Source: Aromatoleum evansii
GTDB taxonomy: Bacteria > Pseudomonadota > Gammaproteobacteria > Burkholderiales > Rhodocyclaceae
Length of the DNA: 64,000 bases
NCBI RefSeq assembly: GCF_012910805.1
Contig: NZ_WTVK01000013.1
Coordinates: forward strand, 58,190 to 122,189
Direction of reading: 5' to 3'
Part shown: positions 25,357-33,457 of the stretch, in pieces
Layout: every line of letters begins with the position of its first letter
How positions within the stretch are numbered: the first letter of the stretch is position 1
Position numbers and translations under genes: made by a program
The notes under the pieces: model-generated
What the model was told of the DNA's origin: nothing
Database searches by the model: none
The model's input: the letters and a program-made list of their open reading frames with translations, nothing else

Positions 25357-26325
25357 ATGATTGGCATGGCCTGGGCTAGCCACGCAGCTCGACAAGAATT
25401 AGCATTTGATGATTATCCAGATGGACTGCCGGCCGTGGATGCCCCTCCGTGTTCCTCCGCGTGCAGCTGCAAGAGCTCACCAACGCCATGCGACAACGAG
25501 GCCGGCGCGGCGCAACCCGGCGACGGCCCGCTACTGCGCTCCACCTTCCACATCCCCGGCATGGACTGCCCATCCGAGGAGCAGATGATCCGCTTGCGGC
25601 TCGCACCACTTCCGGTGGGCGCACTGCACTTCGACCTGCCGGCGCGGAGGCTGGCCGTCGACCACGCAGGCGAAGCGGCTGCAATCCTGCTAGCACTCGA
25701 ACCCCTCGGCTTCGGCGCGACGCTCACCGGCTCGACGCCCCTGACCGAAGCCACGCTTTCCGCGGACCAGGCAGACCCCGCGGCGGAAGCCCGCGTCCTG
25801 TGGCTGCTGCTGGCGATCAACGCATTGATGTTCGTCGTCGAGATCGGAGCGGGATGGTTCGCGCGCTCCGCCGGCCTGATCGCCGACGCGATGGACATGT
25901 TCGCCGATGCAGCGGTATACGGCGTCGCCCTCTACGCCGTCGGCCGCGCCACCCGCATGAAGCTCACCGCCGCGCGCCTGGCCGGGGTCCTTCAGCTGAT
26001 CCTCGCGCTCGGCGCCCTGACCGAGACCGCGCGGCACATTCTCACGCGCGCCGAACCGGAGAGCATCGCGATGATCGGCATCGCCGCGCTCGCCCTGCTT
26101 GCCAACGCCAGCTGCCTGCTCCTGATCCACCGCCACCGGCATCGCGGCGCCCACATGCGCGCGAGCTACATTTTCTCGGCCAACGACGTCATCGCCAACG
26201 CCGGCGTGATCGCGGCGGGCCTGCTCGTGAGTGCCACCGCCAGTCCCTGGCCGGACTGGATCATCGGCGGCATTATCGGCGGAGTCGTCGTGGCCGGCGC
26301 GATCCGCATCCTGCGCCTGCGCTGA
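25357..26325 (+). CDS. Cation transporter (CDF-like) with Cys-rich and HMA-like N terminus
   Basis: A 322-residue protein in two parts. Residues ~30-60 are Cys-rich (CSSACSCKSSPTPC), followed by a region with FHIPGMDCPSEEQMIRLRL (~65-85), which looks like a heavy-metal-associated domain with only one of the two usual cysteines. From residue ~145 come about six membrane segments with AGLIADAMDMFADAAVYGVAL, the cation-diffusion-facilitator metal-site helix (Asp residues three to four apart). It would export a divalent metal. It diverges from the ars operon, with 118 bases between. The first Met is uncertain; 25366 is an alternative. Confidence 0.75.
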   Translation: MIGMAWASHAARQELAFDDYPDGLPAVDAPPCSSACSCKSSPTPCDNEAGAAQPGDGPLLRSTFHIPGMDCPSEEQMIRLRLAPLPVGALHFDLPARRLAVDHAGEAAAILLALEPLGFGATLTGSTPLTEATLSADQADPAAEARVLWLLLAINALMFVVEIGAGWFARSAGLIADAMDMFADAAVYGVALYAVGRATRMKLTAARLAGVLQLILALGALTETARHILTRAEPESIAMIGIAALALLANASCLLLIHRHRHRGAHMRASYIFSANDVIANAGVIAAGLLVSATASPWPDWIIGGIIGGVVVAGAIRILRLR

Positions 26326-26349
26326 CCGCCGCCAAACCGGCGCAGCCGC

Positions 26350-26994
26350 TCAGAACGGCACGGCGCTCTCGAAGCTGAGCGGGACGCGCCGCTCCGGGTG
26401 GATGAAGGCAATCGCCGCAGCATGCAGGTGCAGGCGCGCATGGCGCTGTGCGCTGTGCGGAGGTGCATACAGCACATCGCCCAGGATCGGATGCCCCAGC
26501 GACATCAGGTGCACGCGCAGCTGGTGGGTACGTCCCGTCACCGGCTCCAGCTCGACGCGCGACACCGCGTCATCGCCCTCGCCACGGCGCTCGACGACCC
26601 GATACCGGGTCAGCGCCCGCCGCCCGCCCACACGGTCGACCCGCTGGCGCGGATTGTTGTCCGGATCGGCTGCCAGCGGCAGGTCGATTTCCCCCCGGTC
26701 GCCCGCGACCAATCCATGCACCGCGGCGACGTAGCGCTTGCCGACCGTACACTGGGCGAACGCATGATTCATCCGTCGCAGCATCTCGGGGCCGCGCGCC
26801 AGCAGGATGAGTCCCGATGTCGCCATGTCGAGCCGATGCACCAGCAGCGCGTCCGGGTACTGCGCCTGCACGCGCAGCTCGAGGCAATCCTGCCGGTCCT
26901 CGCCACGCGCAGGCTGCGACAGGAGACCGGACGGCTTGTCCGCGACGACGATGGCGTCGTCGGCGTAGACGATGGCAGGAGCGAGGTGGGGCAC
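26350..26994 (-). CDS. rluA: RluA-family pseudouridine synthase
   Basis: A 214-residue pseudouridine synthase with the catalytic-aspartate motif HRLDMATSGLILLA (residues ~53-66) and the C-terminal VTGRTHQLRVHLMSLGHPILGD signature. The compact size without an S4 domain fits RluA/TruC-type enzymes, which modify U746 of 23S rRNA and U32 of some tRNAs. It ends convergently close to the CDF-like gene (24 bases). Substrate assignment between RluA and TruC is not certain. Confidence 0.87.
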   Translation of the reverse strand: MPHLAPAIVYADDAIVVADKPSGLLSQPARGEDRQDCLELRVQAQYPDALLVHRLDMATSGLILLARGPEMLRRMNHAFAQCTVGKRYVAAVHGLVAGDRGEIDLPLAADPDNNPRQRVDRVGGRRALTRYRVVERRGEGDDAVSRVELEPVTGRTHQLRVHLMSLGHPILGDVLYAPPHSAQRHARLHLHAAAIAFIHPERRVPLSFESAVPF

Positions 26995-27206
26995 GATCTC
27001 AGGAAGCGCGGAGCAATGGCGGCAAACAGGAAAAGAAAATGCGCGGCTGACCGCAACGGAATCCTGGCCCGAACCCCCTCGTCAACCGTCACCCGACGCC
27101 GCGTTTTAGCAGGATTCCCACGCGCCGGCAAACCCGCGCGCACTCAGCTTAGGCATCCGTCGCCTTTGGCGGCAGAATACCGACCTTCTCACCGGATCGA
27201 AAACAC

Positions 27207-28007
27207 ATGCCCCGACTACCCCGACGCATCGTCTGCCTCAGCACCGAAACCGTGGAAGTCCTCTACGCCCTGGGCGAACAGGACCGCATCGTCGGCATTT
27301 CCGGCTACACGGTCATCCCGCCGCAGGCCCGCAAGGAAAAGCCCAAGGTCTTCGCCTTCAGCACCGGCGACCTCGACCGCATCCTCGCCGTCAAACCGGA
27401 CCTCGTGCTGTGCTTCTGCGACCTGCAGGCCGACATCGCCCGCGATCTCGTCAAGGCCGGCGTCGCCGTGCATGTCTTCAACCAGCGCAGCGTCGAGGAC
27501 ATCCTCGCGATGATCGAAACAGTCGGCCGCCTCGTCGGTGCCGAGCCCCGCGCGCGGGCGCTGGTCGGCGAACTGGAGCAGCTGATCGACGCGACACGTG
27601 CCGCCGCCGCACGGCTTCCGCGGCGTCCGCGCGTCTATTTCGAGGAGTGGGACGAACCGGCAATCTCCGGCATCCGCTGGGTGTCCGAGCTGATCGGGAT
27701 CGCCGGCGGCGAAGACATCTTCGCCGAGCTCGCCAGCCGCCCGTCGGCCAAGGACCGCTGCCTCGCCGACCCGCTGGAAGCCGCGCGCCGCGCCCCGGAC
27801 ATCGTCATCGGCTCCTGGTGCGGCAAACGCTTCCGGCCCGAAAAGGTCGTCGCCCGACCGGGCTGGCAGGACGTGCCCGCCGTGCGCAACGCGCAGATCC
27901 ACGAAATCAAGTCCGCGATCATCCTCGCGCCGGGCCCGACCGCGATCCGCGAAGGGCTGCCCGCCCTCGCACGCCTGTTCGCCGATTGGGCCAAGGCAAG
28001 CGCGTAG
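27207..28007 (+). CDS. BtuF-like cobalamin-binding protein lacking a signal peptide
   Basis: A 266-residue class III periplasmic-binding-fold protein similar to BtuF (RRIVCLSTETVEVLYALGEQDRIVGISGYTVIP at the N terminus; VYFEEWDEPAISGIRWVSELIGIAGG near 150). BtuF-type proteins bind cobalamin or corrinoid, and the stretch with Trp and Glu at 150-155 is the family ligand region. Unusually, the first residues MPRLPRRIVCL give no export signal, and no upstream in-frame start adds one. No btuCD genes or cobalamin riboswitch are nearby. It may be cytoplasmic, or the export signal may be encoded elsewhere. Confidence 0.75.
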   Translation: MPRLPRRIVCLSTETVEVLYALGEQDRIVGISGYTVIPPQARKEKPKVFAFSTGDLDRILAVKPDLVLCFCDLQADIARDLVKAGVAVHVFNQRSVEDILAMIETVGRLVGAEPRARALVGELEQLIDATRAAAARLPRRPRVYFEEWDEPAISGIRWVSELIGIAGGEDIFAELASRPSAKDRCLADPLEAARRAPDIVIGSWCGKRFRPEKVVARPGWQDVPAVRNAQIHEIKSAIILAPGPTAIREGLPALARLFADWAKASA

Positions 28008-28031
28008 GCTCGACGACAAGACGCAGCGCCG

Positions 28032-28931
28032 TCAGACCGACTGCGCCGCGATACGCCCGATCACGCCGAGAAAGGTATCCAGCACAGGCGTGGGTGGCCG
28101 GTCCGCATGCGCGACCGACAGCGAAAGGTAAGCGCCCTCGTCGCCGATCCTGAGATAGCGCACGCGCGGTAGCCGCACGCACTCCAGCGGCGCCGGCAGC
28201 ACCGCGACGCCGAGCCCGGACGCGACCAGCCCGATCTGCGTCGTCGCCTCGCGCGCTCGCTGTACGATGCGCGCGGCGAAGCCCGCCTTGCGGCACAGCT
28301 CGTCGACGATCGCCGGCAAGCCGGTCCCGACGTCTGTCGGATAGGCGATGAAACCCTCGTCGCGAAACTCGGCGAGCGAAACCTCGGCACGGTGCGCCAG
28401 GGGATGCGCCGCATTGACGACGAGCCGCAGGGGGTCGCGCCCGATCTCGCGCGTGACGATCCCCGCCGACACGTCGAGGCCGCGGTAGCGCACGAAGCCC
28501 ACATCGATCTCCCCCCGCTGCAGTGCCTCCACCTGCGCCACCGTAAACATTTCACGCAGCGACAGGCTCACCTGCGGGAAGTCGCGCCGATACGTATGCA
28601 GCACGTCCGAGAGCATGGTCGTGAATGGCAGCGACGACGTGAACCCGACCCGCAACTCGCCCAGCTCGCCCTTCCCTGCGCGACGCGCGTCTTCCGTCGC
28701 AGCCTGCGAGCGCGCCAGGATCTCGCACGCATGATCGAAAAAGCGCCGCCCCGCTTCGGTCAGCGCGACACGACGCTTGCTGCGCTCGAACAGCGGCGTG
28801 CCGATTTCCTCCTCTAGATCGCGGATCTGCATCGACAAGGGCGGCTGGCCGATGTGCAGCCGTTCGGCCGCCCGCGTGAAGTTGAGCTCCTCGGCGACCG
28901 CGACGAAGTAGCGAAGATGGCGCAGCTCCAT
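28032..28931 (-). CDS. LysR-type regulator (BenM/CatM-like)
   Basis: A 299-residue LysR protein with N terminus MELRHLRYFVAVAEELNFTRAAERLHIGQPPLSMQIRDLE, the pattern of BenM/CatM/CbbR-like regulators, and a full ligand domain. It is divergent from the MFS transporter gene at 29085 across 153 bases, which are AT-rich near its start and could hold its operator. It probably controls that exporter or importer. The inducer is unknown. Confidence 0.88.
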   Translation of the reverse strand: MELRHLRYFVAVAEELNFTRAAERLHIGQPPLSMQIRDLEEEIGTPLFERSKRRVALTEAGRRFFDHACEILARSQAATEDARRAGKGELGELRVGFTSSLPFTTMLSDVLHTYRRDFPQVSLSLREMFTVAQVEALQRGEIDVGFVRYRGLDVSAGIVTREIGRDPLRLVVNAAHPLAHRAEVSLAEFRDEGFIAYPTDVGTGLPAIVDELCRKAGFAARIVQRAREATTQIGLVASGLGVAVLPAPLECVRLPRVRYLRIGDEGAYLSLSVAHADRPPTPVLDTFLGVIGRIAAQSV

Positions 28932-29084
28932 TCATATATTCCATAGATGATCTTTCACCTAAAAATATATTGGACGTATGCATTGATCGCAACCTAGGAT
29001 TCGCCGGAGCAGTGCAACGCAACCTCATCGCCTCCGCAAAGCGCACCCGACCACCATGCAAGCCCCCGCCGCGCCAACCTCGCG

Positions 29085-30248
29085 ATGTTCCTCGGCGGGT
29101 TCGCGACCTTCGCGTTGCTGTATGCGACGCAACCCATCCTCCCGCGCCTCGCCGCCGACTTCGGCGTCGCACCGGCAAGCGCCAGCCTGTCCGTATCGCT
29201 CGGCACCGCCGCTTTGGCGCTGATGCTCCTGCCCGCCAGCGTGCTGTCCGACCGCTACGGCCGACAGCGCCTGATGAAGGCATCTCTGGCACTCGCGACC
29301 GTAATCGCATTTGCGACCGCCTTCGCGGCGGATTTCACCCAGCTCCTCGTGCTGCGGATGCTGATGGGAGCGGCCCTCGCCGGCCTGCCGGCCTCGGCGA
29401 TGGCCTGGCTCGGCGAGGAAATCGCGCCCAGCGCCCAGGGCCGCGCAATGGGCCTCTACATCGCCGGCAACGCCCTGGGTGGCATGAGCGGGCGCTTCCT
29501 CGTCGCCGGCCTCACGGACATGAGCTCATGGCGCATCGCCGCGGCAGCACTCGGCGTGCTCGGGCTCGTCGCAACCCTGGTCTTCTGGCGCTGCCTGCCG
29601 CCGTCCCACCACTTCCGCGCACGGGCCGCCCTCCCTGCACGGGTGCTCGGCGACATCACCGCGCTGATTGCGGACGCCGGGCTGCGGCGCCTCTTCGCGA
29701 TCGCCTTCCTGATGATGGGCGTCTTCACCAGTGTCTACAACTACCTCGGTTTCCGCCTCCACGCCGCGCCCTTCTCCCTGGGTCAGACCGCCATCGGCGC
29801 CGTCTTCCTGCTGTACGTGGTCGGGACGCTGTCGTCGGCATGGACGGGGCGCCTGGTCGACCGCATCGGCCGCCGCGCCCTGCTGTGGATCATGATCGTC
29901 TTCTGCGGCACGGGCCTCGCGATCACCCTTTTCGACCACCTCGCGGCCATCATCGCCGGCGTCGCCGTCTTCACCTTCGGGTACTTCGGCGCCCACACCA
30001 CGGCGAGCGGCTGGGTCGCACGCCGGTCGGGCGAGCGGCGCGCCCTCGCAACGGCGCTCTATCTGTGCAGCTACTACCTCGGCGCCAGCCTCATCGGCAC
30101 CCTCTCCGGCCTCGCATGGGAATACGCCGCATGGACCGGCGTCACTGCCGCACTCACCCTGTGCGTCGCCCTGGGCCTGCTGTGCGCCTGGCAACTGCGC
30201 ACGCTACAGCCCATGGCGCAACCGCCCGCCCTCACCCCGGCAGGCTAA
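29085..30248 (+). CDS. Major facilitator superfamily transporter
   Basis: A 387-residue protein with about twelve hydrophobic segments. The loop DRYGRQRLMKA (near residue 56) is the MFS loop 2-3 signature, and RIGRRALLW near 260 repeats it in the second half, similar to YnfM/drug-resistance transporters. The ATG at 29085 lies inside what looks like the start of the first membrane segment (MFLGGFATFALLYATQPILP). The in-frame region upstream encodes HHASPRRANLA without a start codon, so the N terminus is short by family standards. Divergent partner of the LysR gene. Confidence 0.83.
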   Translation: MFLGGFATFALLYATQPILPRLAADFGVAPASASLSVSLGTAALALMLLPASVLSDRYGRQRLMKASLALATVIAFATAFAADFTQLLVLRMLMGAALAGLPASAMAWLGEEIAPSAQGRAMGLYIAGNALGGMSGRFLVAGLTDMSSWRIAAAALGVLGLVATLVFWRCLPPSHHFRARAALPARVLGDITALIADAGLRRLFAIAFLMMGVFTSVYNYLGFRLHAAPFSLGQTAIGAVFLLYVVGTLSSAWTGRLVDRIGRRALLWIMIVFCGTGLAITLFDHLAAIIAGVAVFTFGYFGAHTTASGWVARRSGERRALATALYLCSYYLGASLIGTLSGLAWEYAAWTGVTAALTLCVALGLLCAWQLRTLQPMAQPPALTPAG

Positions 30249-30280
30249 CCATCCGGCCCGCGAAAGGCCGCCACAGCACC

Positions 30281-31456
30281 CTAGGCCGACATCTTCCAGC
30301 CAAGGTCCGCCCGTTCGCGCGAGGGCGCATTCGCGGCCGGGTCGTCCAGCCGCATGCGCGCCAGCGCGGCGACCAGATCGGATTGCGTCACCATCCCGAT
30401 CACCGTACCGGCCACGCTCACCACCGGCAGGTGATGCAATCCGGCGTCCGAAAAGAGTCCGACCATCTCGTCGATCGACTGCTCAGGCCGGGCCGTCACC
30501 ACGCGCGCCGCCATGACGTCGCGCACGCGGCCACGCCGCTCCGGCCCCTCGCCCACGAGCGGCCGCGGCATGCCGTCGGCCTGCACGAAGAAATCATGGA
30601 GCGTCACGATGCCGGCGAGGCGGCGGTCGGCCGCAACGACGGGAAGCGCCTTCACGCGATGGCGCGCAAGCAGTCTCCACGCCTCCGAGAGTGGCGCATC
30701 CGGGCCGACCGTGACGACGTCCGTAGCCATGATGTCGCCGCAGCGGACCGTCCCCAGGCGACGGCGGTATGCCCTTGCTTCGGCGGCCACGATGATCTCC
30801 TCGAGATCGTCACTGCTGATGTCCACCCACTCGCCACGCGCCTCAAGCACCGCATTCAGGTCTTCCGCGGTCACGCCGACTCGGGCGCTCGGCAAGGGGT
30901 CGGCCGTCCGGTGGGGGTGGGCGGCGTCCACGTGCCGGTGCGGATAACGGCGCCCCGCCGCGGCATTGAATACCAGGGCGATCAGAAGCAGGCACAGCGA
31001 ATCGATGCCCACCGGCCATAAGGCGAAACCGTAGCCGAGTTCGCTCACCGCCGGCCCGCCGAGCACACAGGTAAGGGCCACGGCCCCCCCGGGCGGATGC
31101 AGGCAGCGCAGCGGAAACATGACGGCAATCGTCAGGGCCACCGCCAAGGCCCCGGCAAGGCCCGGATGCCCGACCAGCTTTGCACAGGTCACGCCGATCA
31201 ACGCCGCGATGACATTGCCCGCCACGAGGGGCCACGGCTGCGCCAGCGGGCTCGACGGCACCGCGAACAACAGCACCGCGGACGCCCCCATGGGCGCGAT
31301 GAACCAGGGGCTCGACTGCCCGAGCGCCATGCGCCCGATCCACTCGCTGAGGAACAGCCCCAGCAGCGCCCCCGCCACTCCGGCCACCCGTTCGCGCCGG
31401 CTCACCACATGGGCTGCCGGGACGAAGCCGCGCAGCCAGGACGACACCCCGCTCAC
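30281..31456 (-). CDS. HPP-family membrane protein with two C-terminal CBS domains
   Basis: A 391-residue fusion. Residues ~20-170 hold about four membrane segments with the HPP motif (LRCLHPPGGAVALTCVLGG near residue 118) and PMGASAVLLFAV near 56. Residues ~235-375 hold two CBS modules (VRCGDIMATDVVTVGPDAPLSEAWRLLARHRVKALPVV; VRDVMAARVVTARPEQSIDEMVGLF). HPP proteins have been linked to nitrite transport in plastids and cyanobacteria; CBS pairs sense adenine nucleotides. It overlaps the nsrR gene by 4 bases, so the two are coupled, and a link to nitrogen oxides is plausible. Confidence 0.82.
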   Translation of the reverse strand: MSGVSSWLRGFVPAAHVVSRRERVAGVAGALLGLFLSEWIGRMALGQSSPWFIAPMGASAVLLFAVPSSPLAQPWPLVAGNVIAALIGVTCAKLVGHPGLAGALAVALTIAVMFPLRCLHPPGGAVALTCVLGGPAVSELGYGFALWPVGIDSLCLLLIALVFNAAAGRRYPHRHVDAAHPHRTADPLPSARVGVTAEDLNAVLEARGEWVDISSDDLEEIIVAAEARAYRRRLGTVRCGDIMATDVVTVGPDAPLSEAWRLLARHRVKALPVVAADRRLAGIVTLHDFFVQADGMPRPLVGEGPERRGRVRDVMAARVVTARPEQSIDEMVGLFSDAGLHHLPVVSVAGTVIGMVTQSDLVAALARMRLDDPAANAPSRERADLGWKMSA

Positions 31457-31890
31457 GCGCTACGCCGCAGCACGTGCAGCCTCTCGCGCTGGGGCTTGTC
31501 GACCAGTTCGGCCAATGACACCCCGTCCAGGGTCTGCAGAAAAGCCTCCAGCGCACGGCCCAGCACGCCCTTCAGCCTGCAATCCGGCGTCAGCAGGCAC
31601 TGGCTGCCGCTCCCGAAGCATTCGACGAGCGCCATGCCGCGCTCCATGCTGCGCACCACCGCCCCGATATTGATGGCCTCGGGCGTACGGGCAAGCCGCA
31701 AGCCGCCGCCCTTGCCCCGCAAACCTTCGACGAACCCGTCCCGCACGAGATGGTTCGCGATCTTCATCAAGTGGCTGCGCGAGATGTCGAAGCGCTCGGA
31801 CACCTCAGCGATCGTGACGAGACGATCCGCGTTCACCGCGAGGTAGATCAACACGCGCAGGGCGTAATCGGTGTGCTGGGTCAGATGCAT
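31453..31890 (-). CDS. nsrR: NsrR-type Rrf2-family nitric-oxide-sensing repressor
   Basis: A 145-residue Rrf2 regulator starting MHLTQHTDYALRVLIYLA, the characteristic NsrR N terminus. I chose the ATG at 31890 for that reason; the frame can extend 7 residues further. The DNA-binding helix is ISRSHLMKIANHLVRDGFV. Three cysteines, Cys91, Cys98 and Cys104 (ECFGSGSQCLLTPDC), form the Fe-S cluster ligand set that reacts with NO. It is transcribed with the HPP-CBS gene and faces a small membrane protein gene across a promoter carrying overlapping dyads. Confidence 0.9.
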   Translation of the reverse strand: MHLTQHTDYALRVLIYLAVNADRLVTIAEVSERFDISRSHLMKIANHLVRDGFVEGLRGKGGGLRLARTPEAINIGAVVRSMERGMALVECFGSGSQCLLTPDCRLKGVLGRALEAFLQTLDGVSLAELVDKPQRERLHVLRRSA

Positions 31891-31950
31891 GAGCGTTCCT
31901 GCTGCGGCCATCGGGCCAGGCGATGAAAGTCATTATACGCAACGGGGACA

Positions 31951-31995
31951 AAAGATTCATATTTGTTGACTCTTTTTAAAGAGTCACTTTATATT
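31951..31995 (+). promoter_or_regulatory. Promoter overlapped by two dyads, candidate NsrR operator
   Basis: AAAGATTCA (31951-31959), 7 bases, then TGACTCTTT (31967-31975) form a near-perfect inverted repeat; the right arm is shared with a second dyad TGACTCTTT-TT-AAAGAGTCA (31967-31986). A promoter TTGACT (31966-31971), 18-base spacer, TATATT (31990-31995) runs through them towards the small membrane protein gene. The first half AAGATTCAT resembles the AAGATGCAT half of the enterobacterial NsrR site. Confidence 0.62.
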
Positions 31996-32063
31996 CCTCT
32001 TAAAGCCGGCACCCGGTCCCGTCCGCCTGCCGCACGCCATTTCTTGCCCCAGGAGGAACAGCG

Positions 32064-32303
32064 ATGCGCCCTGACCGTCTCAACCCCCGCCACACGCTTG
32101 CGCTCGGACGCGCAACGATGGTCCTTTCCGTGATCGGCATGATCGCCGCCACCCTCGTCGCCTATCCCTTTGCGGAACGATTCGGCATGGGGATGCAGAT
32201 CACGGGGCACCTCGTGCTGCCCATCTCCGCGGCCTTCTTCAAGATCGGATACGTCGTGCGCCTCGCATCGCACCACGCGCTCGGCAACATGTCGGCCGGT
32301 TGA
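32064..32303 (+). CDS. Small two-segment membrane protein, possible NsrR target
   Basis: A 79-residue protein with two predicted membrane helices (ATMVLSVIGMIAATLVAYPFA, residues ~18-38, and GHLVLPISAAFFKIGYVVRLA, ~48-68) and short charged ends. The ribosome site AGGAGGAACAGCG in front of the ATG is strong and the codon use matches the neighbours, so it is a real gene. I do not recognise a named family. Its promoter carries the dyads next to nsrR, which suggests induction by nitric oxide. A role in quinol-oxidase or nitrogen-oxide stress is only a guess. Confidence 0.72.
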   Translation: MRPDRLNPRHTLALGRATMVLSVIGMIAATLVAYPFAERFGMGMQITGHLVLPISAAFFKIGYVVRLASHHALGNMSAG

Positions 32304-32380
32304 ACCGGCTTGCCGCTTCGGCGCCGCCCCTCACGAACATAGGTCGAAGGGCGCCGCCAAGCGCCCCCCCGGGACAGGCC

Positions 32381-33457
32381 TCAGCGCCGCTCGACCCAGA
32401 ACAGCAGCCCGGCGGCTGCCAGCAGGAACATCAGGCTCGGCGTCGACGCCGCGAGGACCGGAGGCCAGCTGTTGATCACGCCGAGGTTGGAGAACAGCCC
32501 GTTCAGAAGGTGGAAGCCCACCCCCAGCATCACGCCGAGGAAGACCTTCACGCTCACCCCGCCCATGCGGTCGTGGGTCATCGCGAAAGGCAGCGCCAGC
32601 GCCATCATCACCAGCACGGCAAACGGATAGATCAGCTTCTTCCACAGCGCGATCTCGTAGCGGTCCGAGTTCTGCTGGTTCTCGCGCAAGTGATTCACGT
32701 ACGCCACCAGAGTAGCAACCGACATCCGCTCCGGCAGCACCATCAGCACGCTCAAAACCTCGGGTGTCAGCTCGGATTTCCAGTCCATTTCCGGCAGGTC
32801 CACGACCTCGGTGCGATCGCCAAGGAAGCGCGTCTGCCGGATGCCGTTCAGGCGCCAGCTGTTCTCGTCGGCGGAGTATCGCCCCGTGGCCGCGTCGGTC
32901 ACCGAAACCAGCACGTGACGCTCGTCGAATTCGAAGATCCGCACCTTCTCCATGCTGCGGTCGGGCTGCATGGTCCGCACGTTAACGAAACGCGGGCCAT
33001 CCTTCACCCACAGGCCGGACTTCAGCTGACTCGAAACCGTCGAATTGGTCGCGGTCAGGCGCCACTGCTGCGCTGCCCGCTCGGCCGGCGGCGCGATGTA
33101 TTCGCCGAAGACGAAGGTCGCCACGACGAAGATCGAACCGATCGCCGCGAGCACGCGCAACATCTTCAGCGTCGACATCCCCGACGCGCGCATCACGGTG
33201 ATCTCCGAATGCCGCGCGAGCGTCGTGAGCGAATACAGGGTCCCGATCAGGACTGCGATCGGCAGCAGCTCATACACCCGGCCAGGCAGGATCATCGCCA
33301 CGTACAGCAGGGCATGATGCAGCTCGTACCCGCCCTTGCCGACCGAATCGAGTTCGTTGAGGAAATCGAAGAACGCGAACAGGCCGAGGAAGGCGAGCAG
33401 CACCGTGAAGGTCGCCCCGACGACCTCCCGCGCGAGGTAGCGCGTCAGCACCTTCAT
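32381..33457 (-). CDS. lptG: LptG, lipopolysaccharide export permease subunit
   Basis: A 358-residue LptF/LptG (YjgP/YjgQ) family permease with N-terminal membrane segments, a large periplasmic beta-jellyroll (~residues 110-260) and C-terminal membrane segments. With LptF and the LptB ATPase it extracts LPS from the inner membrane and passes it to LptC/A. The start MKVLTRYLAREVV at 33457 was chosen by family N terminus and by ATGA overlap with the lptF stop codon. The C-terminal MTHDRMGGVSVKVFLGVMLGVGFHLLNGLFSNLGV fits LptG rather than LptF. Confidence 0.92.
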   Translation of the reverse strand: MKVLTRYLAREVVGATFTVLLAFLGLFAFFDFLNELDSVGKGGYELHHALLYVAMILPGRVYELLPIAVLIGTLYSLTTLARHSEITVMRASGMSTLKMLRVLAAIGSIFVVATFVFGEYIAPPAERAAQQWRLTATNSTVSSQLKSGLWVKDGPRFVNVRTMQPDRSMEKVRIFEFDERHVLVSVTDAATGRYSADENSWRLNGIRQTRFLGDRTEVVDLPEMDWKSELTPEVLSVLMVLPERMSVATLVAYVNHLRENQQNSDRYEIALWKKLIYPFAVLVMMALALPFAMTHDRMGGVSVKVFLGVMLGVGFHLLNGLFSNLGVINSWPPVLAASTPSLMFLLAAAGLLFWVERR

